Shown: piece by piece, positions 35,574 to 42,897 of the stretch
How the letters are laid out: each line of letters opens with the position of its first letter
Position numbering within the stretch: position 1 is the stretch's first letter
Made by a program: the position numbers and the translations under genes
Notes under the pieces: model-generated
Told to the model about the DNA's origin: nothing
Seen by the model: only the letters and a program-made list of their open reading frames with translations
The model's database searches: none
Assembly: GCA_000027065.2 (NCBI GenBank)
Contig: FN543093.2
Coordinates: 3,848,074-3,912,073, forward strand
Reading direction: 5' to 3'
Length of the DNA stretch: 64,000 nucleotides
Origin: Cronobacter turicensis z3032
GTDB taxonomy: Bacteria; Pseudomonadota; Gammaproteobacteria; Enterobacterales; Enterobacteriaceae

Positions 35574-37429
35574 TAGTTGCTTCCTTCTGTTGTCGGTGTA
35601 ATAAGTTGCGCCGTGATGCAACTGAATGTCTCCAGCGCCTGGCGAAAGTCGTATTCACGGGAATCGCCCGTGGCCAGAGCAAGAATAATTTTGAGGCTTT
35701 TCAGCAGTTGCGTGGCGCCAGGCGCGATGGGCCGCCCGGCACGCCAGGCCTGTGATAACGCTTTTACCGCAGGATTATTAAAGTTAATGTAGAGGCGCAC
35801 CGGCGCCTGCTGCTCGATTTTGCTGGCAAACTGACGCGCCAGCATCAGCGCGGCGGTGCTCATACGGCGATCGGCGTCGTCCTGCTCAAGGCGCGCTTTA
35901 AGTTCGGCATCGCGGTTTACTACCATCACCAGCGGCAGCGTCGCGGGTTCAAACGAAGACATCACGCACTCTTCGTCGTCGCGCAGTTGCTCGCTCCACC
36001 AGGCTTCTTCTTCCGCGCTGACGTCATGCAGCGCAAAGAGTTGTTCGTTGCCCGCCGAGGTGCCCACTTCCACCAGACGCGCGCCGTAAAGCGTCGCCCA
36101 GCGGCGCAGGAACGGTACGACCGCGTAACGATAGCCCAGCGCAACGGGACGCCCGGAAAGCCGAAACAGCATCTCTTCAAAGCCGCCCTCTTCGCTGAGC
36201 ATCACATTCAGCGTGTTGTTCTGGCGCAGCGATTTAACCGGCAGATCGCCCTGAGACGTCGGGATCAACAGTTCATCTTTCAGCAGATCGAAGAGACGAT
36301 CGTCGCAGATGGCCGCGCCGAGCAGCGCTTCGTTATGGCGCACCAGCACGCGCCGCCAGACGGCGGGCTGCTGCTTCGCGAGATCGGCCAGGCCGTTAAT
36401 CAGCGCCTCGGTGAGCGCCGCCTGCGTGGCGTACCAGGTGACATCGCGCTGCAAATCCTCGCGGCTGGCCGTCGGCGTGAGACGGTTAGATTCGATGACG
36501 CCGCCGACAAACCCGGCCCACGGGGGCAGCAGCTCACGCGCCTGGTCGTCCAGCAGCATGCCGCGCAGAAACAGCGACAGGTTGCGGTTGTCGCTGGTGC
36601 CGTAGGTCGCGCCATCCTGAAGCCACAGCATGCCCACCGCGTCGCTGTCGCCGGATGGCTCCACCAGCAAGGTGCACAGCGGCGTAAACGCGCGCTCGAA
36701 GCGGCTGGCGAATTCGATATTCTGCTTCTGACGCAGCGCCGGATGCAGCGCGACGCCGTCCTGCGACGCGACGCGCCAGGGCGGCGACAGATGGTTTACC
36801 GCGGTCTGTTCTTCGCCGACAAACAGCGGCTCTTTCATTAATATGCAGTAACGGCCCAGCACATCGCCAAGCAGCTTGTTGTTAGCGAGATATAAAAACT
36901 CGTCTTTGAGGTGCAACGTAACGGTCGCCCCCGGCTCGCGTGGCGTTGCAGGCGTGACGCTGTACGTTTCGCCGCTGGCGGACGCGTAAAGCCAGCCTTC
37001 CTGCGGCGTTTTCCAGGAGGTGGTGTGCACCGTCACCCGCTCCGCCAGCACAAAGGCGGAAAGAAAGCCCAGGCCAAACATGCCGATAAGCCCGGTGTCG
37101 TCATCCTGCTGACGCAGGTGACGGGTGTAGCCGACGCCGACGGTCGCCAGGAAATCGTGGATCTCCTGCTCCGTGAGCCCTGAGCCGGTATCGTGAATAA
37201 CGATAGTCCGGTTTTGCGAATCGCCCGTGACGCGAATTTCCGCAAGCCGGTCCGCAGCGCCCTCTTCCAGTCGACGTCTGACAATCGCGTCGTGCGCGTT
37301 TTGCACCAGCTCACGGATGGCGACCATCGGCGTGGAGTAAAGGTGTTTGCTGAGCACCTGCATCAACCCCGGCAGGTTCACCGGCGTCTCGTGTTGTCCT
37401 GTTAATGGCGCGCTAATGAGGTTATCCAC
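35573..37429 (-). CDS. Hsp90-family (HtpG-like) GHKL ATPase
   Basis: A 618-residue protein with the Hsp90 ATPase fold. N box E40-LVQNAHDA; D80-TGSG in the second nucleotide motif; lid and glycine loop GLIGMFGLGFLSAF (113-126). The middle-domain catalytic loop FVGGVIESNRLTPTASRED has the arginine (R323) that contacts ATP in HtpG. The length is close to HtpG (624), but sequence outside the motifs is very divergent and the C-terminal dimerisation region is not recognisable. It is probably a second, specialised Hsp90, because Enterobacteriaceae carry htpG elsewhere. It is the first gene of a two-gene operon with the TPR protein; upstream are the hok loci on the other strand. Confidence 0.75.
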   Translation of the reverse strand: MDNLISAPLTGQHETPVNLPGLMQVLSKHLYSTPMVAIRELVQNAHDAIVRRRLEEGAADRLAEIRVTGDSQNRTIVIHDTGSGLTEQEIHDFLATVGVGYTRHLRQQDDDTGLIGMFGLGFLSAFVLAERVTVHTTSWKTPQEGWLYASASGETYSVTPATPREPGATVTLHLKDEFLYLANNKLLGDVLGRYCILMKEPLFVGEEQTAVNHLSPPWRVASQDGVALHPALRQKQNIEFASRFERAFTPLCTLLVEPSGDSDAVGMLWLQDGATYGTSDNRNLSLFLRGMLLDDQARELLPPWAGFVGGVIESNRLTPTASREDLQRDVTWYATQAALTEALINGLADLAKQQPAVWRRVLVRHNEALLGAAICDDRLFDLLKDELLIPTSQGDLPVKSLRQNNTLNVMLSEEGGFEEMLFRLSGRPVALGYRYAVVPFLRRWATLYGARLVEVGTSAGNEQLFALHDVSAEEEAWWSEQLRDDEECVMSSFEPATLPLVMVVNRDAELKARLEQDDADRRMSTAALMLARQFASKIEQQAPVRLYINFNNPAVKALSQAWRAGRPIAPGATQLLKSLKIILALATGDSREYDFRQALETFSCITAQLITPTTEGSN

Positions 37430-37765
37430 TGTGACTCTCTTTATATTCCGGCTGTGGTTGTCGGTAGCCTGGCCGGGCGACGCATGACGCGCGCCTTCGC
37501 ACAGGCATAAGGGAGAGATGATAAGGGTGTACGGCGGCCGGGTATACTATCATTCCCGATAGTTTTCAGCCGCAACCGGTACAGCGCCACGCTTTCTCTC
37601 TGTATCAGGATACACAACGCAGGCGTTGCTGCGTGCGCAGGCATAAAAAAGACACGCTCAATAAAAGATTAACGGAAACCGTTATATTCTCCCGTTACGT
37701 CTTGCGGTATTTAGCGGCAAAGATTTGCGAGGCTGATTCCATTTAATATGCAAAAAGCATTAATA
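37430..37765. other. Intergenic region upstream of the Hsp90-like gene
   Basis: About 335 bp with no convincing gene. The promoter of the Hsp90-like operon should lie here; on the minus strand gatagTATACC (around 37542-37552) is the best -10-like sequence. A/T content rises towards the hok loci. Confidence 0.45.
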
Positions 37766-37849
37766 AATTACATCAGGCTTTTTATTTAATTTTTCAGCAG
37801 AAAGATTATTATAAGCGCGGGTGCTTAAGGCTTTCTGTCTTAAGCAAAC

Positions 37850-37945
37850 GTGAGGGACAGAAAGAAGAAAGCCCCGGGCAATATTTCTATTAACCCGAGG
37901 CTATCCCTCAACTCCGACAAGTTGAGATTAGCCTCTTACTCTTCA
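37850..37945 (-). ncRNA. Candidate Sok-type antisense RNA, locus A
   Basis: In hok/sok systems a short antisense RNA is encoded against the leader region just upstream of hok. The corresponding segment here is the most conserved part between the two repeat units and contains the hairpin ctcaactccgacaagttgag. The exact ends and promoter cannot be fixed by reading; this is inferred by analogy. Confidence 0.35.
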
Positions 37946-37965
37946 GAATGCAAGGAGTAAAAGGC

Positions 37966-38118
37966 ATGAAGCCACTGCGTTATTTACTGGCCTGTTTATT
38001 CATGGTCTGCATCACTATTTTGATTTTTGCGTTAATGAATCAGGGTACGTTATGCGAACTTACCATCCGAAGCGGCAGTCAGGAGGTGGCGGCTAAGCTT
38101 GCCTGCACAGGCAGGTAA
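37966..38118 (+). CDS. Hok/Gef-family type I toxin, copy A
   Basis: A 50-residue membrane toxin: short basic N terminus (MKPLRYLLA), one membrane helix (CLFMVCITILIFALM) and a polar tail with the family signature GTLCELTIRSGSQEVAAKLAC. Hok proteins depolarise the inner membrane; their translation is held off by Sok antisense RNA. AAGGAG precedes the ATG with 9-nt spacing. An in-frame ATG six codons upstream (37948) is possible but absent in copy B. It is too short for many gene finders. Confidence 0.88.
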   Translation: MKPLRYLLACLFMVCITILIFALMNQGTLCELTIRSGSQEVAAKLACTGR

Positions 38119-38170
38119 GGCTCTCCCGGGCGAGGGTTCCTCGCCCGGCTTGCCAGGAGCAGAGGCCTTA

Positions 38171-38242
38171 ATGCACCCAATCCTTTTACTTGTTATTGTA
38201 TTTATTCCCGCTGGCATTTTAATATTCACGTCATACTTTTAA
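38171..38242 (+). CDS. Very short hydrophobic reading frame between the hok copies
   Basis: A 23-codon frame (MHPILLLVIVFIPAGILIFTSYF) that would make a single membrane helix. It sits after the trailing hairpin of copy A. The matching place after copy B reads acg instead of atg and is not open, so selection on it is doubtful. No clear ribosome site. Listed because small hydrophobic peptides are common in type I toxin loci. Confidence 0.25.
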   Translation: MHPILLLVIVFIPAGILIFTSYF

Positions 38243-38377
38243 TGTATATAATTTATAAACCAGCCCAATGCAACAAGCCCAATATAAATTACATCGGCTT
38301 TTCTGTTTTAATTTAACAGGAAGAACATTATGATGAGCGCCGGGTGCTTAAGACTTTCTGTCTTAAGCCGACGCGAG

Positions 38378-38465
38378 GGACAGAAAGAAGAAAGCCCCGG
38401 GCAATATTTCTATTAACCCGAGGCTATCCCTCAACTCCACACAAGTTGAGATTAGCCGCTTACTC
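38378..38465 (-). ncRNA. Candidate Sok-type antisense RNA, locus B
   Basis: Same reasoning as for locus A: the leader of copy B keeps the segment that in known hok/sok systems is covered by the antisense RNA, including the CTCAACT/AAGTTGAG hairpin. Cross-control between the two near-identical leaders is conceivable. Confidence 0.33.
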
Positions 38466-38489
38466 GCCGAAAGGCAAGGAGTAAAAGGC

Positions 38490-38642
38490 ATGAAGCCACT
38501 CAAATATCTTTTCGCATGTTTCGTTGTATTTTGCGTCACGATATTAATTTTCGCTTTAATTAACCACGGAACGTTATGTGAGTTAACGATAAAGCAAGGA
38601 AATAAGGAGGTGGCGGCACGGCTTTCCTGCTCTGACCGGTAA
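38490..38642 (+). CDS. Hok/Gef-family type I toxin, copy B
   Basis: A 50-residue Hok-like toxin, with the same length as copy A and about 60-70 percent identical by eye. MKPLKYLFA, the membrane helix CFVVFCVTILIFALI, then GTLCELTIKQGNKEVAARLSC. The AAGGAG ribosome site is identical to copy A. The frame is intact, so both copies look potentially active. Confidence 0.88.
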   Translation: MKPLKYLFACFVVFCVTILIFALINHGTLCELTIKQGNKEVAARLSCSDR

Positions 38643-38743
38643 CGCTCTCCGGGCGGGGTTCGCTCCGCCCGACTTGCTGGCGTTGAGTGCTTAACGCACC
38701 CGTTTTTTTACCGCTTACAGCGCCTTCTCCGCGCTGCCGCCAT

Positions 38744-38767
38744 AAAAAACCCCGCCAGAGGCGGGGC
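38744..38767 (-). terminator. Terminator downstream of gltP
   Basis: On the minus strand CCCCGCC, loop TCT, GGCGGGG and six Ts follow the gltP stop codon. Confidence 0.9.
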
Positions 38768-38793
38768 TTGCAGAAACGCAGACGTGCGGATGA

Positions 38794-40107
38794 TTAATTG
38801 TTGGCGGTACTGTCGAACCGACCCAGCATTTCCCGCTCGTAAGCCTCCGCTTTTTTGCGGTCGAACTTGTGTTCCCACTTGGCGATAACCAGTACCGCCA
38901 GCGCATTGCCGACCACGTTCAGCGCGGTGCGCGCCATGTCGAGGATACGGTCAACGCCCGCGATAAACGCCAGACCTTCCAGCGGAATACCCACGCTGCC
39001 CAGTGTCGCCAGCAGCACCACGAACGACACGCCAGGCACGCCCGCGATCCCTTTCGAGGTCACCATCAGCGTCAGCACCAGGATAATCTCCTGACCCAGC
39101 GACAGTTCGATGCCGTAGAGCTGGGCGATAAAGATAGCCGCGATACTCTGATAGAGCGTGGAGCCGTCAAGGTTGAAGGAGTAGCCGGTCGGCACCACGA
39201 AGCTCGTGATAGACGCAGGCGCCCCGTAGGCTTCCATTTTCTCGATAATACGCGGCAGCACGCTCTCAGAGCTTGCCGTGGAGTACGCCAGAATCAGCTC
39301 GTCTTTAAGAATGCGGATCAGCGTCCAGACGCGCAACCCACACATCCGCGCGACCGCGCCCAGTACGATCAGCGCGAAGAACAGAATAGCCACGTAAACC
39401 AGGATCACCAGTTTGGCGAGCGGCCACAGGGACGCAAAACCAAAGTTCGCCACCGTTACGGAGATCAGCGCAAACACCCCCACTGGTGCATAGCGCATCA
39501 CCATATGGGTGACTTTAAACATGGTTTCGGAAACGGAGCGGAAGACCGTCACCAGCGGTTCACGGTGCGTGGCGGGCAGCGAAGAGAGCCCCAGACCAAA
39601 CAGCACCGAGAAGAAGATAATCGGCAGCATCTCGCCTTTCGCCATCGAGGCGAAAATGTTGGTCGGCACCAGCGACAGGATAGTCCCCATCAGGCCGTGT
39701 GCATGGCTCTGCACCTCTTCGGTCGTGTGCTGATATTTTGAAATATCCACGGCGGCCAGCTGTGACATATCAATGCCGCTACCTGGCTGGAACACGTTCG
39801 CAAGCGTAATGCCAAGGATAATGGCGACGGTCGTGATCACTTCAAAATAGAGGATGGTCTTCGCGCCGATGCGCCCGAGCTGTTTAGCGTCGCCGACACC
39901 GGCAATGCCCACCACCAGCGTGGAGATAACAATCGGCACCACGATCATTTTAATCAAATGAATAAAAATGTCGCCGGCGGGCGAAAGGAGATTGGTCACC
40001 AGCCATTCGCGGCTATCCGTCTGATAATGGAGAAAACTGCCCAGAAGAATACCCAGCACCAGGGCCAGCAGGATCTGCCAGGCCAGGCTGATTTTACTGT
40101 TTTTCAT
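38794..40107 (-). CDS. gltP: Proton/glutamate-aspartate symporter GltP
   Basis: Sodium-independent DAACS-family symporter (437 aa, identical in length to E. coli GltP) for glutamate and aspartate. The hairpin-loop and substrate motifs AYSTASSESVLPRIIEKMEAYGA, VPTGYSFNLDGSTLYQ, and the final GVDRILDMARTALNVVGNALAVLVI are all present. The start MKNSKISLAWQ at 40107 was chosen; an open upstream extension is not family-like. It is divergent from acs with 424 bp between, where E. coli has the nrf operon. Confidence 0.97.
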   Translation of the reverse strand: MKNSKISLAWQILLALVLGILLGSFLHYQTDSREWLVTNLLSPAGDIFIHLIKMIVVPIVISTLVVGIAGVGDAKQLGRIGAKTILYFEVITTVAIILGITLANVFQPGSGIDMSQLAAVDISKYQHTTEEVQSHAHGLMGTILSLVPTNIFASMAKGEMLPIIFFSVLFGLGLSSLPATHREPLVTVFRSVSETMFKVTHMVMRYAPVGVFALISVTVANFGFASLWPLAKLVILVYVAILFFALIVLGAVARMCGLRVWTLIRILKDELILAYSTASSESVLPRIIEKMEAYGAPASITSFVVPTGYSFNLDGSTLYQSIAAIFIAQLYGIELSLGQEIILVLTLMVTSKGIAGVPGVSFVVLLATLGSVGIPLEGLAFIAGVDRILDMARTALNVVGNALAVLVIAKWEHKFDRKKAEAYEREMLGRFDSTANN

Positions 40108-40531
40108 AACGACTTTACTTCCTAAATTACAGCGCCATTCCCACGCGTGCTCGAATGAGAACGACGCAAGCTGAAAGGGGTATGACAAACGTTGGGTGAT
40201 ATTGTGGGGTTTTTTAACGCGTTTAATCAGTACCACTTGCACGGCATCCTGCGCAACCCTTTAAGAACAGGCATATTCACTGAAAATTGGCTTAATAACC
40301 CTAATTTATCGCGTTAATCATTCATAAGTTAATGTTATTTAAGAGGTTATAAAATCGATCTAGCAAATAATACTTAACAGCAATTATTTTCCTTGAAAGA
40401 TTCGTTTGATGAATTTTCATGCAGTTTCGGCAATGCGTGATCTGCCGCCCAAAAAGTAAACAAAGCTATTCGCAAGTCTGTTCTTAACTTTTGCGTGACA
40501 TATCATTAACATCTAAAAGGAGAAAAAAGCC
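40108..40531. other. gltP-acs divergent regulatory region
   Basis: 424 bp, A/T-rich in the middle, with no gene. It must hold the promoters of gltP (minus) and acs (plus). I could not find a convincing full CRP palindrome, although CRP controls acs in E. coli. AAAGGAG directly precedes acs. No trace of nrfA-nrfG coding sequence is visible. Confidence 0.55.
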
Positions 40532-42490
40532 ATGAGCCAAATCCATAAACACCCTATTCCCGCGACTATCGCGGAACGCTGCCTGATTACGCCGGAACAA
40601 TATGATGCGAAATATCAGCAGTCCGTGCATGACCCTGACGCGTTCTGGGGCGAGCAGGGCAAAATCCTTGACTGGATCACGCCCTACCAGAAGGTAAAAA
40701 ACACCTCTTTCGCACCCGGCAATGTCTCGATTAAATGGTATGAAGACGGCACGCTGAACCTCGCGGCGAACTGCCTTGACCGACACCTCAACGAGCGCGG
40801 CGATCAGACCGCCATCATCTGGGAAGGCGACGACGCCTCCCAAAGCAAACACATTAGTTACCGCGAACTTCACCGCGACGTCTGCCGCTTCGCGAACACC
40901 CTGACCTCTCTCGGCATTAAGAAAGGCGACGTGGTCGCTATCTATATGCCGATGGTGCCGGAAGCCGCCGTCGCGATGCTTGCCTGCGCCCGTATCGGCG
41001 CGGTGCACTCGGTTATTTTCGGCGGCTTTTCGCCGGAGGCCGTCGCCGGGCGCATTATCGACTCCAACGCGCGTCTCGTTATCACCGCCGATGAAGGCGT
41101 GCGCGCCGGCCGTACGATTCCGCTTAAGAAAAACGTCGATGACGCGCTGAAAAACCCGGGCGTCACCAGCGTGGAACATGTGGTGGTGTTTAAACGCACC
41201 GGCGGGAATACCGAATGGCATGAAGGGCGCGATCTCTGGTGGAACGAGCTGGTTGAAAAAGCCAGCGCGCATCATCAACCGGTGGAGATGAACGCCGAAG
41301 ATCCGCTGTTTATCCTCTATACCTCCGGCTCGACCGGTAAACCGAAAGGCGTGCTGCACACCACCGGCGGTTATCTGGTCTATGCGGCCACCACGTTCCT
41401 GTACGCCTTTGACTACCATCCGGGCGATATCTACTGGTGCACCGCGGATGTGGGCTGGGTGACCGGCCACAGCTATCTGCTGTACGGACCGCTCGCCTGC
41501 GGCGCCACCACGCTGATGTTTGAAGGCGTGCCGAACTGGCCCTCCGCCAACCGTATGGCGCAGGTGGTGGACAAGCACAAGGTCAATATTCTCTATACCG
41601 CGCCGACGGCCATTCGCGCGCTGATGGCGGAAGGCGACAAGGCTATCGACGGGACTGACCGTTCGTCGCTGCGCATTCTTGGTTCCGTCGGCGAGCCGAT
41701 CAACCCGGAGGCGTGGGAGTGGTACTGGAAGAAAATCGGCAATGAAAAATGCCCGGTCATCGACACCTGGTGGCAGACCGAAACCGGCGGCTTCATGATT
41801 ACGCCGCTGCCCGGCGCGACCGAGCTGAAAGCCGGCTCCGCCACGCGTCCGTTCTTCGGCGTGCAGCCTGCGCTGGTGGATAACGAAGGCAATCCGCAAC
41901 AGGGCGCGACAGAGGGCAACCTGGTCATTACCGATTCCTGGCCGGGCCAGGCGCGCACGCTGTTTGGCGATCACGAACGTTTCGAGCAGACCTATTTCTC
42001 AACGTTTAAAAACATGTACTTCAGCGGCGACGGCGCGCGTCGTGACGAAGACGGTTACTACTGGATAACCGGGCGCGTGGACGACGTGCTGAACGTATCG
42101 GGGCACCGTCTCGGCACCGCTGAAATTGAGTCCGCGCTGGTCTCACATCCGAAAATCGCCGAAGCCGCGGTGGTGGGCATTCCACACAGCATTAAAGGCC
42201 AGGCGATCTATGCTTACGTGACGCTGAACCACGGCGAGGAGCCGTCGGCGGAACTCTACAGCGAAGTGCGCAACTGGGTACGTAAAGAGATTGGCCCACT
42301 GGCGACGCCGGATGTGCTGCACTGGACCGACTCGCTGCCGAAAACCCGCTCCGGCAAAATCATGCGTCGTATTTTGCGCAAAATCGCGGCGGGCGATACC
42401 AGCAACCTCGGCGATACCTCAACGCTTGCCGATCCGGGCGTGGTGGAAAAACTGCTCGAAGAGAAGCAGTCCATCGCGATGCCGTCGTAA
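40532..42490 (+). CDS. acs: Acetyl-CoA synthetase
   Basis: AMP-forming ligase (652 aa) that activates acetate to acetyl-CoA for growth on low acetate. The nucleotide loop YTSGSTGKPKGVLHT, the A5 motif region DTWWQTETGGFM, and the C-terminal PKTRSGKIMRRILRKI with the acetylatable catalytic Lys (K609 in E. coli) are present. It is first in the acs-yjcH-actP operon. The 496-codon frame on the opposite strand is a composition artefact. Confidence 0.98.
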   Translation: MSQIHKHPIPATIAERCLITPEQYDAKYQQSVHDPDAFWGEQGKILDWITPYQKVKNTSFAPGNVSIKWYEDGTLNLAANCLDRHLNERGDQTAIIWEGDDASQSKHISYRELHRDVCRFANTLTSLGIKKGDVVAIYMPMVPEAAVAMLACARIGAVHSVIFGGFSPEAVAGRIIDSNARLVITADEGVRAGRTIPLKKNVDDALKNPGVTSVEHVVVFKRTGGNTEWHEGRDLWWNELVEKASAHHQPVEMNAEDPLFILYTSGSTGKPKGVLHTTGGYLVYAATTFLYAFDYHPGDIYWCTADVGWVTGHSYLLYGPLACGATTLMFEGVPNWPSANRMAQVVDKHKVNILYTAPTAIRALMAEGDKAIDGTDRSSLRILGSVGEPINPEAWEWYWKKIGNEKCPVIDTWWQTETGGFMITPLPGATELKAGSATRPFFGVQPALVDNEGNPQQGATEGNLVITDSWPGQARTLFGDHERFEQTYFSTFKNMYFSGDGARRDEDGYYWITGRVDDVLNVSGHRLGTAEIESALVSHPKIAEAAVVGIPHSIKGQAIYAYVTLNHGEEPSAELYSEVRNWVRKEIGPLATPDVLHWTDSLPKTRSGKIMRRILRKIAAGDTSNLGDTSTLADPGVVEKLLEEKQSIAMPS

Positions 42491-42519
42491 CAACGCTTTC
42501 CGTTTACCTTTCGACCTAA

Positions 42520-42542
42520 CCCTCTCCCCACATGGGAGAGGG
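42520..42542. repeat. Intercistronic palindrome between acs and yjcH
   Basis: Perfect 9-bp arms CCCTCTCCC and GGGAGAGGG around cacat, a hairpin type that recurs in enterobacterial intergenic spaces. There is no T tract. It probably stabilises the upstream acs segment of the operon mRNA rather than ending it. Confidence 0.65.
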
Positions 42543-42582
42543 AATAATAACAACCCCTACCTTACTTCTGGAGACTGCGATG

Positions 42583-42897
42583 ATGAATAACGATATTTGT
42601 CAGCAGATAGAGAACAGTGCGCCTTACAGGGAGTTAATTCATAAGCGGCAACGGTTTGCCTTCACCCTTTCCATCATCATGCTGATTATCTATGTCGGTT
42701 TTATCCTGCTTATCGCGTTTGCGCCGGGCTGGCTTGGCACGCCGCTTTCGCCGGGCAGCAGCGTGACGCGCGGCATCCCTATCGGCATCGGCGTGATCCT
42801 TATTTCGTTTATTCTCACAGGCGTCTATGTCTGGCGCGCCAATACGGAATTTGACCGGCTGAATAACGCCGTGCTGAAAGAGGTGCAGTCATCATGA
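42583..42897 (+). CDS. yjcH: YjcH, DUF485 membrane protein
   Basis: Small inner-membrane protein (104 aa) with two hydrophobic segments (LSIIMLIIYVGFILLIAFAPGWL and GIPIGIGVILISFILTGVYVW) and a C-terminal FDRLNNAVLKEVQ. It is always found between acs and actP and is thought to assist acetate transport. An ATG one codon earlier (42580) is equally placed behind GGAG. Its end overlaps actP by 4 bp. Confidence 0.93.
   Translation: MNNDICQQIENSAPYRELIHKRQRFAFTLSIIMLIIYVGFILLIAFAPGWLGTPLSPGSSVTRGIPIGIGVILISFILTGVYVWRANTEFDRLNNAVLKEVQSS

Larger units (their letters stand above)
37766..38160 (+). repeat. hok locus repeat unit A
   Basis: About 390 bp that is repeated, with changes, at 38285-38680. 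It comprises a conserved leader (gtgcttaaggctttctgtct, then gacagaaagaagaaagcccc), a CTCAACT/AAGTTGAG hairpin, the Hok reading frame, and a trailing hairpin CGGGCGAGG/CCTCGCCCG. The leader layout is the same as in plasmid and chromosomal hok/sok loci. Confidence 0.75.
38285..38680 (+). repeat. hok locus repeat unit B
   Basis: Second copy of the unit at 37766-38160, offset by about 524 bp. The leader is nearly identical in the segment acagaaagaagaaagccccg through attaacccgaggctatccct. The coding part has diverged more, and the trailing hairpin is CGGGCGG.../...CCGCCCG. This points to an old tandem duplication. Confidence 0.75.

Noticed and set aside
34245..35576. Plus-strand open frame of 443 codons opposite the TPR gene
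   Set aside because: Antisense shadow; the minus-strand frame has a coupled start and domain structure, this one has neither.
40484..41974. Minus-strand open frame of 496 codons opposite acs
   Set aside because: Antisense to acs; His/Arg/Gly-rich sequence with no recognisable domain; an artefact of GC-rich codon use.
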